From: Thalassobacillus devorans
Lineage (GTDB): Bacteria > Bacillota > Bacilli > Bacillales > Halobacillaceae
DNA: 64,000 nucleotides
NCBI RefSeq assembly: GCF_900176565.1
Contig: NZ_FXEH01000005.1
Coordinates: forward strand, 521,384-585,383
Direction of reading: 5' to 3'
Position numbers and translations under genes: made by a program. Positions 9,103 through 17,432 of the stretch are shown here, one piece after another. How positions within the stretch are numbered: the stretch's first letter is position 1; each line of letters begins with the position of its first letter. A model generated the notes under the pieces. That model worked only from the letters and a program-made list of their open reading frames with translations, was not told the origin of the DNA and did no database searches.

Positions 9103-10134
9103 TTACCGTGCGTCTTCAATCTGCTGTAAGTAGTCCTCTCCATCGCCTTCAATATCTTCCAGGTATTTAGGATAAGCTTCGGAGACTGCATTTCTGAACT
9201 CCTCTAAATCAGGCTCGGTTACTGTTACACCTTCTTCTTCAAACTTAGAAATCAAGCTTGCTTCTTCCTCTTCAAATAGCTTGGTATGTTCTTCGGCAGC
9301 TTTATCAATTCCATCTTGCAATATGGTCTGAAGATCTTCAGGTAATGTGTCCCACGTCTTTTTACTTACTACATAATTGGCATCATTAACCACATGATTT
9401 GTCAAAGCAAGGTAATCCTGTACCTCATAGAACTTTTGTGCATCAATGGTGGAAAGAGGATTCTCCTGGCCGTCGACAGAATTGGTCTGAAGCGCCATGT
9501 AAACTTCTGTAAATGCCATTGGGGTAGGAGATGCACCAGTAAATTTAGCATAATCAAGTAGTGTATCGGCTTCAGGGACGCGGAGCTTCAATCCTTCCAT
9601 GTCACTTAATGATTCTATTGCACGGTTGGAAGTTGTCTGGCGTGTACCATTATAGGCAGTTGCCGCAACCATCCAGTTGTGGTCTGTCTCGAGCTCCTCA
9701 TGAAGTTCTTTACCATAATCCGTTTCATATACAGCACGTTTTAAATGATCGAAGTCATCGACAATATATGGGAGACCCATCAGTTCGGCACGAGGAACCC
9801 ATATCCCGAACCTTCCTGTTTCAGCAAGTGTAATGTCTAAGCTATCTTCTCTTACTTGCTCCAACATTGCACGGTCATCTCCAAGTTGAGAATCTGCATA
9901 AATGTTAATGGTCAGTTGTCCATCACTTTCTTTATCAACATAATCAGCAAGTACCTCAGCTGCCTTGTATTCATTTTGAGCAGTTCCGGCTACCATTCCG
10001 AACTTCAACTCAAAGTTTTCCTCATCAGATGAAGAGTCAGCACCTGCAGAACTTGTTTCATCTTCTCCAGAACAAGCGGCTAAAGCGAATACCAAAACTA
10101 ACAAAAAGCCTAACTTCATGATATGTTTCTTCAT
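9103..10134 (-). CDS. siaP: TRAP substrate-binding lipoprotein
   Basis: A 343-residue DctP-family receptor. The N-terminus MKKHIMKLGFLLVLVFALAAC is a lipoprotein signal with an LAAC lipobox, so the mature protein is tethered to the outer face of the membrane, as expected for a TRAP receptor in a Gram-positive cell. The body has the family motifs LKFGMVAGTAQNEYKAAEVLADYV and LKLRVPEADT (carrying the carboxylate-binding Arg region), then PMAFTEVYMALQTNSVDGQENP. It is the first gene of siaP-siaQ-siaM-nanK-rpiR. Its promoter, cre-like site and operator occupy the gap after nanA. Sialic acid as ligand is inferred from context. Confidence 0.88.
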   Translation of the reverse strand: MKKHIMKLGFLLVLVFALAACSGEDETSSAGADSSSDEENFELKFGMVAGTAQNEYKAAEVLADYVDKESDGQLTINIYADSQLGDDRAMLEQVREDSLDITLAETGRFGIWVPRAELMGLPYIVDDFDHLKRAVYETDYGKELHEELETDHNWMVAATAYNGTRQTTSNRAIESLSDMEGLKLRVPEADTLLDYAKFTGASPTPMAFTEVYMALQTNSVDGQENPLSTIDAQKFYEVQDYLALTNHVVNDANYVVSKKTWDTLPEDLQTILQDGIDKAAEEHTKLFEEEEASLISKFEEEGVTVTEPDLEEFRNAVSEAYPKYLEDIEGDGEDYLQQIEDAR

Positions 10135-10176
10135 AAAATAACCCCTCTCCCTTTAAAATAATGTCTCACACATGTT

Positions 10177-10251
10177 TGAAACGCTTTCATTTATTAGTAA
10201 AAATATATCACCATGAAAGTTTGTTGTCAATATTACAATTATTATGAAAAT
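10177..10251 (-). promoter_or_regulatory. siaP promoter with operator over the -35 and a cre-like site
   Basis: On the minus strand TTGACA (10230-10225) and TATATT (10207-10202) are 17 bases apart, a near-ideal SigA promoter. Downstream of it, TGAAACGCTTTCA at 10177-10189 resembles a CcpA cre site but is one base short of the 14-base consensus. The -35 overlaps an inverted repeat (GTTGTCAATAT, seven-base gap, ATTATGAAAAT; 10223-10251) that matches motifs before nanE and the sialidase. Repression by the RpiR-type regulator and by CcpA is inferred. Confidence 0.72.
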
Positions 10252-10270
10252 AAACTATCAAAAAAGAAAT

Positions 10271-11140
10271 TTATTTAAAATACTTGTCAGCAATTTCATT
10301 AGCTCTTGTTACTTCTATTTCCGTTAGTGCACGCATCGGCTTTCGACAGAATCCAGCGTCCACACCTTTATACTTTAGTACTTCTTTGATCGTTTGATAG
10401 AGTCCATTATCAAGGATTTCAGCAATTAGATCGTTCGTTACTTCTTGTACTGCTCTCGCCTCTTGGTTCTTACCACTTTGCGCCAATTCGAATATCTGCT
10501 TTGCCCGTTGTCCATTCAGATTGAATGTACTGCCAATAGCTCCATCGATATCTAATACACTTGCTGGCAGAAGCATTTCATCAAATCCAGAATAGATCAG
10601 TTTCTCTGGAAACTTGTGCCTGATTCGCTCCAGCAGGAAGAAGTCTGGTGCTGTGAATTTCACGCCAATGATTTTTTCATGTTCAAATAGCTCAGCAAAT
10701 TGATCCAGGTTCATATTGACCCCTGTCAATGCCGGGATGGAATAAATGATCAAATCGTTATCAACGCTTTCTAGAATTGTCTGATAGTAGTCTTTGATCT
10801 CTGCAAAATCAAATTTATAATAAAATGGCGTGACAGCAGAAATTGCATCATACCCCAAATCTGTCGTGAACTGGGCCAGTTCCACTGCTTCATCGATATT
10901 CAAAGAGCCCACTTGACCAATAAGCTTCACTTCGCTGCCAACTTCATCCTTAACAATTTCAAATACCTGTTTCTTTTGATCCGTGGATAACAGGAAGTTC
11001 TCCCCGGTACTACCATTTACATAAAGACCATCCACTTTGGAAACATCAATATTATACCTGACAATTTCTCGCAAGCCTTTCTCATTTATGTTGCCTTGTT
11101 CATCAAAGGAACACATTAAGGCTGAAAATAATCCTTTCAT
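10271..11140 (-). CDS. nanA: N-acetylneuraminate lyase
   Basis: An aldolase of the DHDPS/NAL family, about 289 residues, which splits N-acetylneuraminate into ManNAc and pyruvate in the cytoplasm. It has MKGLFSALMCSFDEQGNIN at the N-terminus, the YVNGSTGENFLLS pyruvate-binding loop, AVTPFYYKF with the catalytic Tyr, and IIGVKFTAPD with the Schiff-base Lys. GSTFNLNG is the sugar-side motif typical of NAL. The ATG at 11140 has AGGGGGA just upstream; in-frame codons further upstream would overlap nanE. It follows nanE by 13 bases in the same transcript. Confidence 0.92.
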   Translation of the reverse strand: MKGLFSALMCSFDEQGNINEKGLREIVRYNIDVSKVDGLYVNGSTGENFLLSTDQKKQVFEIVKDEVGSEVKLIGQVGSLNIDEAVELAQFTTDLGYDAISAVTPFYYKFDFAEIKDYYQTILESVDNDLIIYSIPALTGVNMNLDQFAELFEHEKIIGVKFTAPDFFLLERIRHKFPEKLIYSGFDEMLLPASVLDIDGAIGSTFNLNGQRAKQIFELAQSGKNQEARAVQEVTNDLIAEILDNGLYQTIKEVLKYKGVDAGFCRKPMRALTEIEVTRANEIADKYFK

Positions 11141-11153
11141 ACTTATCCCCCTA

Positions 11154-11852
11154 TTATTTGCTAGATTCATATTCATTCACTTGATCGATGGCTGCTGCAA
11201 ATCTCTTAGTAATCAATTGCGGCCTCGTGATTGCACTGCCCACCACCACTGCATGTGCACCTAGTTCTAAAGCTTTTTTCACTTTTTCCGGTGTATCATA
11301 GTTGCCCTCTGCTATTACGGGAATAGAGACAAGCCCCATTACCTTCTCCAAGACATGTAGCGGAACCACACCTTCCGTATAGCCGGTATATCCTGCAAGC
11401 GTTGTCGCAACAATATTTACGCCCGCTCTTTCTGCTACCATTGCCTCTTCCGGCGTAGATACATCTGCCATAAAAAGCTGTTGCGGAAATTCCTTTTTCA
11501 CTTTTTGAAAGAACTCAGTAAATCCTTGCTCATCCGGCCGCTTACGGCAGGTAGCGTCGAAAGCAATGATGTCACACCCTTCTTCGTAAAGCTCCCTCAC
11601 CTCTTTAATGGTCGGGGTAATCCTTACATCATTATCAGGGTAATCCTTCTTGATAATCCCAATGATAGGAAGGTCGACCTCCTGCTTAATCGCCTGAATA
11701 TCCCTTACTGTATTCGCCCTTATGCCTGCAGCCCCGCCTTGGGCTGCTGCTAAGGCCATCTTGCTCATGATGTACGGATCGTGAAGCGGTTCTCCTTCCA
11801 GTGCCTGACAGGATACAATCAATTTTGACTTTAAATTTTTTACTAGATCCAT
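11154..11852 (-). CDS. nanE: N-acylglucosamine-6-phosphate 2-epimerase
   Basis: A 232-residue TIM-barrel epimerase converting ManNAc-6-phosphate to GlcNAc-6-phosphate, which would then enter glycolysis through NagA and NagB (not in this window). Family signatures are [60 protein letters not shown] and [33 protein letters not shown]. It leads a two-gene operon with nanA. The promoter and a striking inverted repeat lie directly upstream. An AAGGGGA ribosome site precedes the ATG. Confidence 0.93.
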   Translation of the reverse strand: MDLVKNLKSKLIVSCQALEGEPLHDPYIMSKMALAAAQGGAAGIRANTVRDIQAIKQEVDLPIIGIIKKDYPDNDVRITPTIKEVRELYEEGCDIIAFDATCRKRPDEQGFTEFFQKVKKEFPQQLFMADVSTPEEAMVAERAGVNIVATTLAGYTGYTEGVVPLHVLEKVMGLVSIPVIAEGNYDTPEKVKKALELGAHAVVVGSAITRPQLITKRFAAAIDQVNEYESSK

Positions 11853-11894
11853 AAATGATCCCCTTACCTAATTTGCCATACTAATGTCTTTTTT

Positions 11895-11978
11895 TAAAAA
11901 CGCTTTCAGTAAGTTCACTATAAACCTATGATTGTAGATTGTCAATATTAAATATTATATTGACAATCTACAATCATA
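11895..11978 (-). promoter_or_regulatory. nanE promoter, cre-like site and 22-bp inverted-repeat operator
   Basis: On the minus strand TTGACA (11945-11940) and TATAGT (11922-11917) are spaced 17 bases. TAAAAACGCTTTCA at 11895-11908, just downstream, matches the cre consensus except at one position. The -35 lies inside a perfect 22-base inverted repeat (11927-11948 with 11957-11978, spacer of eight). Its core, ATTGTCAATAT and ATATTGACAAT, recurs before siaP and the sialidase gene. Confidence 0.75.
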
Positions 11979-11983
11979 AATAC

Positions 11984-12020
11984 AAAAAGGGCATCATTTT
12001 TTATAGGTGATGCCCTTTTT
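11984..12020. terminator. Terminator after the sialidase gene
   Basis: AAAAAGGGCATCA (11984-11996) pairs perfectly with TGATGCCCTTTTT (12008-12020). It ends the minus-strand sialidase transcript before the nanE promoter region. Confidence 0.9.
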
Positions 12021-12038
12021 AATAGACCTACTATTCTA

Positions 12039-14438
12039 CTATTTTGAAGCTGTTATTATTTCATCTTCCAATAAAATAGCTTCTTGATATAGTTTTCCGT
12101 ATTCATTAAACCACCGTGAGTTTTCAGCTGACTCAATCTTTACATCATGTATCCCAGCGGGCAAATCAGGCAGTGTGCCAGTAAATGTAAAATGGTTATT
12201 ATTTTGTTCTTCTAATTGTAAAGTTATCTGTTTCCCGCCAACGGTACCATGAAGCTGCCTTTCTCCCATTAACATCATATATGCATCTTCAAATGATACA
12301 TCCACACTTATTTCATCACCTTCAACATATACGGGAGGAGGATTAGAGATAATATGAGCCGTTTCTAAAGTCGGATCAGGAGCTTCTCTGAATTTGTCCC
12401 ATTTCAGAAATTCCTGATTAAATTTGATGAAATCCATTTCCGTGTTGGGAGTCCCCTCATAGAAAAGTCCTAACTTCCCGTCACTCAAGTTAGCAAGACT
12501 GGAATACCCATAATGTCCTTCTTTGACAAGCTGTTCATATTTCCAATTGAAATCATACTTTAAACGGCCATTTTCATACGTACCGTTTTCCTCTATTAGG
12601 CCGAAACGGACTGCTCCATTGATTCTGCTGGAATTATCATTAGCACTAGACAGTACTACTGCTTCTTTGCCGTCAACCATTCCCTCATACTTGATAGCTG
12701 ACATTTGACTGTATGGCGCATCTACTGCTTCTTCGGTAATTACCTCATGATGCCATGTTTCTCCACCATCGAAACTAGTTGCAATTTGTGGATGGCCACT
12801 ATGATTCCTCATGAACAACTTCAGTTGACCGTCTGGCATCTCCACAACCTGGGCTTCTGTAATTTCATACTGCCAGCCTTCAAAGGTTTTCTCATCTAAC
12901 ACTTTGTCGTCACCGACTATTCTGCCATGATTTGGAGACTCACCCCGATGCCATGTTTCTCCGTTGTCATCACTATAAATGACCGCACTGGCCTGGCGAT
13001 TATTATCATTGATGAAATAAACTGGGAAAACCAGCCTTCCCTGATTCGGTCCTTCTTTCAATTGAATTCCATTACCAGGGCCAGCTCCCAAAAACATCAT
13101 CCAATCTTCTTTGACTTCATCATTCAAGTCAATCGGGCCAGTCCATGTTTCGCCTTCGTCATCACTATAATATAACTCAAGATAAGAAGTCTTAAATGGC
13201 TTTAACGGAGAAGTCTCACTGAAGATGTTATCTATTTTCTCATCATCCTGATATAAATCCCTCTCCATATCGACTGTATATTCAGTAAGCGCTCCTGATT
13301 CATCATAAACCTTGCCTTCCTCACGAATCGTATATTCGTTTCCACTTTCATCGGTAAGAAACATATATTCTTTTCCATTAACCGTTTTAAACCCAGTTCC
13401 CTTGGAAACGTTCGTACCGAATCCTCCCATCAATCCAGCTCCATGGGGAAATCCATCCACTAAAGCAAAAATTCGTTCAGTTGAGTGATCTTGCAAGAAA
13501 GCTAAGTCAATATTGGACGCTTCATCTGGATAATCATTGATAACAATTCCTTCATCCCAGGTTTCGCCTTCATCAAAACTTCGCCTGATTACTGCATCAA
13601 TATTATTGGGGGAATCAGCCCCACTCTCAACTCTTCTGTCGATTCCGGCAATAAGAGTTCCCGCTTCCGTGTTAAACAAAGCAGGAATACGATAATTATT
13701 TGAATCCATGAACCCTGGATAAAAAAGGCTTGTAGGTTCTGTAATGTAGGCGTCCTCGGGCATTGGATTTATCAATGCTTCTTTTGAGGTTACTTCGGTG
13801 ATGTTAGTAAGTAGGTGATCAGAGAGGGGAGTGGAGTAGAATTCAAAGAAGTCAATATCCCCTTCAAACGGATAAGGATTTCCTCCCGATGCCCGTTCTG
13901 TTATTCCCAGTTTTGCACTGTTTGGTTCGTAGATGTTATCGAGGAATTTCACAGGTGAAGTTTGATCATGCTTTATTAATTCACCATCAAGAAAATATTT
14001 ATAACCTTCCTCCTTGTCTACGGACATTGCTAAAGTATAAACTTCACCTTTTTTTAAAGACAGATTAGGGGCTTGGATGTGTGTATTTTCTTGTGGTTCA
14101 CCTGGCTTTTCATAGCGATTCTCACTTCCAATCGCTCCAGGCGATACATATAAATGAAAATGACCGTTTGCAAGTCTGTTATTGCTTAAAGAAAACAAAG
14201 ACATAATCGAATCACCAGTATAACGGAATCTGACCACAATCGTTCCTTCTTCTTGCTGCTTTAGGATGTCTAACTTATTATTTAAATCTACCGATTCGCC
14301 ACTTGATAGTTGTTTGTTCTCGATTCGCAATATCGGCTCTATCTCTTCTTCAGAAATAGCAGACACTCCAGCGACAGGTTGAAAAGCTGAAATTACCAAA
14401 AGGAATACCAGCCCAAGCAGAAAAGCTTTTTTGTTCAA
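12039..14438 (-). CDS. Secreted sialidase (exo-alpha-sialidase, GH33-type)
   Basis: This 799-residue enzyme should release terminal sialic acid outside the cell and so feed the SiaPQM importer. A signal peptide covers about residues 1-27. Residues 35-205 look like a concanavalin/LamG-type lectin domain (EGTIVVRFRYTGD, NGHFHLYVSPG). The catalytic propeller begins with the FRIP-type motif YRIP at 249-252, a candidate catalytic Asp near 275, and RRSFDEGETW, the first of four Asp boxes; the others read YSDDEGETW, YSDDNGETW and TSFDGGETW. A hydrophilic insert between the first two resembles that of NanA/NanB-type sialidases. There is no LPXTG, so it is probably released. The start is TTG, five bases after GGAGGAG. 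Hydrolytic versus intramolecular trans-sialidase chemistry is undecided. Confidence 0.9.
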   Translation of the reverse strand: MNKKAFLLGLVFLLVISAFQPVAGVSAISEEEIEPILRIENKQLSSGESVDLNNKLDILKQQEEGTIVVRFRYTGDSIMSLFSLSNNRLANGHFHLYVSPGAIGSENRYEKPGEPQENTHIQAPNLSLKKGEVYTLAMSVDKEEGYKYFLDGELIKHDQTSPVKFLDNIYEPNSAKLGITERASGGNPYPFEGDIDFFEFYSTPLSDHLLTNITEVTSKEALINPMPEDAYITEPTSLFYPGFMDSNNYRIPALFNTEAGTLIAGIDRRVESGADSPNNIDAVIRRSFDEGETWDEGIVINDYPDEASNIDLAFLQDHSTERIFALVDGFPHGAGLMGGFGTNVSKGTGFKTVNGKEYMFLTDESGNEYTIREEGKVYDESGALTEYTVDMERDLYQDDEKIDNIFSETSPLKPFKTSYLELYYSDDEGETWTGPIDLNDEVKEDWMMFLGAGPGNGIQLKEGPNQGRLVFPVYFINDNNRQASAVIYSDDNGETWHRGESPNHGRIVGDDKVLDEKTFEGWQYEITEAQVVEMPDGQLKLFMRNHSGHPQIATSFDGGETWHHEVITEEAVDAPYSQMSAIKYEGMVDGKEAVVLSSANDNSSRINGAVRFGLIEENGTYENGRLKYDFNWKYEQLVKEGHYGYSSLANLSDGKLGLFYEGTPNTEMDFIKFNQEFLKWDKFREAPDPTLETAHIISNPPPVYVEGDEISVDVSFEDAYMMLMGERQLHGTVGGKQITLQLEEQNNNHFTFTGTLPDLPAGIHDVKIESAENSRWFNEYGKLYQEAILLEDEIITASK

Positions 14439-14513
14439 ACAATCTCCTCCTAGTTTATAAAAATGTTTATGGCAGCTACCCTCCTATTTTGAAATATTTT
14501 TCCATTTAGAAAG

Positions 14514-14564
14514 ATAGTAACATTATGAAAATAAAACATCAATATTAATTTTAATGATGACAAT
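14514..14564 (-). promoter_or_regulatory. Sialidase promoter with sialic-acid operator
   Basis: On the minus strand TTGATG (14542-14537) and TACTAT (14519-14514) lie 17 bases apart. The -35 overlaps an inverted repeat at 14535-14564 (AACATCAATAT, eight-base gap, ATGATGACAAT) with the same 11-8-11 layout as the nanE operator. No cre-like site was seen here. Confidence 0.68.
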
Positions 14565-14611
14565 AAATAATCAAAAATTATTGGTCACTTCGTTAATAGA
14601 CTTATATAAAA

Positions 14612-14643
14612 AGCACACAAACGAAAATTAACGTTTGTGTGCT
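14612..14643. terminator. Terminator after the CocE/NonD hydrolase gene
   Basis: A perfect 12-base stem (AGCACACAAACG with CGTTTGTGTGCT) is followed on the minus strand by TTTTTATATAAG. It closes the BCCT-TetR-hydrolase operon. Confidence 0.9.
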
Positions 14644-14654
14644 GAATACTAATT

Positions 14655-16706
14655 TCAGTTATATATCCTCGGTATTTCTTTTTCCCACGTTTTCTCGGTT
14701 ACTTTTTCATCATTTTCATACGCCCATATTTTATTGACCAGATAGAACGTTGTCGCATCACTGGTCATTTCACTGAATGTTTTCACCTTTGTCTGCCAAT
14801 CCTCCCTGCCGATGGTTAACTCCCATTCGCACTGAACCTTGGCGGAGGCAGGATTCTTTTCTTCTATTATATAGACGTTTTTATTGGTACTTCCATACTC
14901 TATCCCATTGGCAGGCAGCCTGCGCTTTCCTTCATCAGAAAAGTCATGCAGCGTCCATGTCTGCTGGATAGGGTCATGGGTGATTTCCTGTGTTCTTTCT
15001 TCTTTTCGTAGTATCTCTCTTTCCATGACTGTTGCCGTTTCTGGTGGCTGGAACTTGCCTGCTTGGCTGTCCTTCTCACTCGGTACTCTCTTAGGCATTT
15101 CCAGGTAAGTGGAGTCTCCAGTATATAAGGTAAGCTCCACTTCTTCAGGAGAAGGCCATGCCTGTGGCCAATAGGTGGGAGCAATAGCCACTTCCAAACG
15201 ATGTCCTTCAGGAATAACTTGTCCCAATGAATCAAGTTTGATAGCTGCATGATACGTCTTCCCTGGCACCAATGCTTCAGGGTTTTCATGGGAATCCAGA
15301 TGATTCAGATTCAGCATTCCCCAACTGATTAACGTAGACTCTCCTGTCGGTGATTTATCCGATAAGCGCACAGCCACGAAAGCATTTTCTTTGTTAGCAG
15401 AGAAATTCATATGAAAGACCGGGTGTCCAAGGTATTCTGTTTGTTTAGAAAACGGTTGAGATTGGAACACAACCGATTTTCCATTTTCTAACCTCTGATC
15501 GGCAGGCAGATCACCAGGTTGACCAAATGGGCAATACGTACCCGCATAAAATCCATGCTCCTGAACACTGGGCACTACTATTGCTTCCCTGGATGATGCC
15601 TTCTCCTGCAATTCATCAGAAGAAACAAACCATTTCTCTTCCTTTAATTGCGGGGATGGCCAGGATTCGTCCCCCACCCATTTTCCTGGGCGTTCATCAT
15701 AACTGACAGCAGGTTTGACACTGTCCTGCATCCAGGAAGTGAGTTTAGGATCATCCATGATTCCTGTATCAATACCTTTCAGCCAATGATCCCACCAACG
15801 GATACATTCCTGCAGGAACCCAATGGTCGGTTCAGGGGTAGCAACTTCAGGAAACTCATGTGCCCACGGGCCGATAATCCCTTTGCTTTCTTTTGGCAGG
15901 TTCTCTAATAGGCGGAAAACGGCATCCGTATATCCATCCTGCCACCCACTGACAGCAAAGACAGGGATTTGAATGTCATCATAATTTTCGCAGACAGACC
16001 CATGCTTCCAATAATCATCCCGTGTTTGATGGGTCAGCCATTCTTCTACAAAAGGAGGGGTATTTTCGAGACGATCCATCCAATTTTCTTTCCAGATTTC
16101 CCCAACCACTGCCGGGTCTTGCGGACGGACATTATAAGCGAACATCGTTGAGGCCCACCAAAGCATGTCCGAAGCAAGAATATTTCCTCCCCGATAATGT
16201 ACATCATCCGCATACCTATCATCCGTGGAGCATAATGTGATGATTGTTTTTAAAGCACGATGCTGCCTGGCAGCTACCTGAAGTCCATTAAAACCGCCCC
16301 ATGACTTACCAATCATGCCTGCAGCACCGGTCGCCCACGGCTGATTTTCTATCCAGGTAAGTATGTCTAAAGCATCGTCTTGCTCCTGCTTCGTATACTC
16401 ATCTAATAGAATGCCATCTGAATTCCCGGTACCTCTAATATCAACCCGGATACTGGCATAGCCATGTCCTGCAAAATATGGGTGTCTTGCCGAATCACGT
16501 ATGGCTGTAAAATCATCCTTACGATAAGGGAGATATTCCAAAATGGCAGGGACTGGATTATCCTCTGCATCTGTCGGGAGCCATATTGTGGCAGATAATT
16601 TTGCACCATCAGACATAGGGATCCATATGTTTTCTATCTTTTTCACTTTTCTAGGGTAATCGGTTTTTACCTTTCTTCGGTCAGAATCTTTTATGTTAAA
16701 TACCAC
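14655..16706 (-). CDS. CocE/NonD-family alpha/beta hydrolase
   Basis: A 683-residue cytoplasmic serine hydrolase of the X-Pro dipeptidyl-peptidase/CocE family (S15 fold plus C-terminal jelly roll). Visible motifs are PMSDGAKLSATIWLP, ILEYLPYRKDD, RVDIRGTGNSDG, the nucleophile elbow GKSWGG (Ser in GxSxGG), and VSGWQDGYTDA with GPWAHEFP carrying the acid and His. The C-terminal half has the family GHRLEVAIAPTYWPQAWPSPE. Members split acyl esters or amides such as cocaine, glutaryl-7-ACA or X-Pro peptides. The start is GTG six bases after an AGGTGG site. It is the last gene of an operon with a BCCT transporter and TetR regulator, so its substrate may be a quaternary-amine ester or amide; that is inference. 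Confidence 0.85.
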   Translation of the reverse strand: MVFNIKDSDRRKVKTDYPRKVKKIENIWIPMSDGAKLSATIWLPTDAEDNPVPAILEYLPYRKDDFTAIRDSARHPYFAGHGYASIRVDIRGTGNSDGILLDEYTKQEQDDALDILTWIENQPWATGAAGMIGKSWGGFNGLQVAARQHRALKTIITLCSTDDRYADDVHYRGGNILASDMLWWASTMFAYNVRPQDPAVVGEIWKENWMDRLENTPPFVEEWLTHQTRDDYWKHGSVCENYDDIQIPVFAVSGWQDGYTDAVFRLLENLPKESKGIIGPWAHEFPEVATPEPTIGFLQECIRWWDHWLKGIDTGIMDDPKLTSWMQDSVKPAVSYDERPGKWVGDESWPSPQLKEEKWFVSSDELQEKASSREAIVVPSVQEHGFYAGTYCPFGQPGDLPADQRLENGKSVVFQSQPFSKQTEYLGHPVFHMNFSANKENAFVAVRLSDKSPTGESTLISWGMLNLNHLDSHENPEALVPGKTYHAAIKLDSLGQVIPEGHRLEVAIAPTYWPQAWPSPEEVELTLYTGDSTYLEMPKRVPSEKDSQAGKFQPPETATVMEREILRKEERTQEITHDPIQQTWTLHDFSDEGKRRLPANGIEYGSTNKNVYIIEEKNPASAKVQCEWELTIGREDWQTKVKTFSEMTSDATTFYLVNKIWAYENDEKVTEKTWEKEIPRIYN

Positions 16707-16721
16707 CGGTTTCCACCTCTT

Positions 16722-17429
16722 TCAAAATTCGATGTTTAAGTCAACTTTTTCTCTATTAACTTCTGGTATGGCATGAACCAAAATTTCCCGCACATATTTT
16801 AACGTTAGATAAACTGCTTCATCTTTTGCTAAAGGACGTCGTTCATTGATGTAAGTGCTCATCATGCCTTTCCAAATCATTAAAGTCATATCGGAAATAA
16901 GTTCTACTTTTTCTTCCTGGATCAAACCTTCTTCAACAGCTTGCTGAATAAAGAGAGCACTACGCTTAGAAAAACTATGTTCTGTGATAATAGATCTTAT
17001 TTCTTGCGGCAGCCCAATTAAATCATCAGCGTAAATATCATAATAGTGATCAAGGAGATCCTGGGCAGAGCCCCCAACATTTTCGATGAAAATTACTTCA
17101 TAGATTTTTGGTTGTTCAAAACTATGTTCACAAAAACATTCCCAGGCATACAGCCATTTTTCCAACGTGTTATTACCCTTTTCTAAATAAGCAGGCAGCT
17201 CTTCTGTATAGCTTTTTGTGAAGCGCATCGCTGCAAAAAATTTCAAATGAGAAAGGTCTTTGAAGTAGTTATAAGCAGTGGAACTAGTGAAACCGGCTCT
17301 ATCTGCTATCTTACGGATGGTTACATTTTCAATGCCTGACTCTTCGATCATCTCTACAGCAGCCTCCATGAAATAGTTCCACATCCGCGCTTTTTTCAAT
17401 TTTTTTCTGTTATCTTCCATATCACTCAT
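16722..17429 (-). CDS. TetR-family transcriptional regulator
   Basis: A 235-residue repressor with an N-terminal helix-turn-helix near residues 40-62 (IRKIADRAGFTSSTAYNYFKDL) and a helical ligand-binding C-terminus that I cannot assign to a known subgroup. It lies three bases after the BCCT transporter stop and 15 bases before the hydrolase start. It is therefore in the operon it probably controls, through the paired palindromes at 18984-19016. The likely inducer is the transported compound or its hydrolysis product. Confidence 0.88.
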   Translation of the reverse strand: MSDMEDNRKKLKKARMWNYFMEAAVEMIEESGIENVTIRKIADRAGFTSSTAYNYFKDLSHLKFFAAMRFTKSYTEELPAYLEKGNNTLEKWLYAWECFCEHSFEQPKIYEVIFIENVGGSAQDLLDHYYDIYADDLIGLPQEIRSIITEHSFSKRSALFIQQAVEEGLIQEEKVELISDMTLMIWKGMMSTYINERRPLAKDEAVYLTLKYVREILVHAIPEVNREKVDLNIEF

Positions 17430-17432
17430 CCT

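Noticed and set aside
10201-10260. Riboswitch in the nanA-siaP gap
   Set aside because: The gap is filled by a -35/-10 promoter, an operator and a cre-like site; there is no conserved riboswitch core.
14900-15289. 129-codon minus-strand frame
   Set aside because: It is an out-of-frame shadow of the CocE/NonD hydrolase on the same strand.
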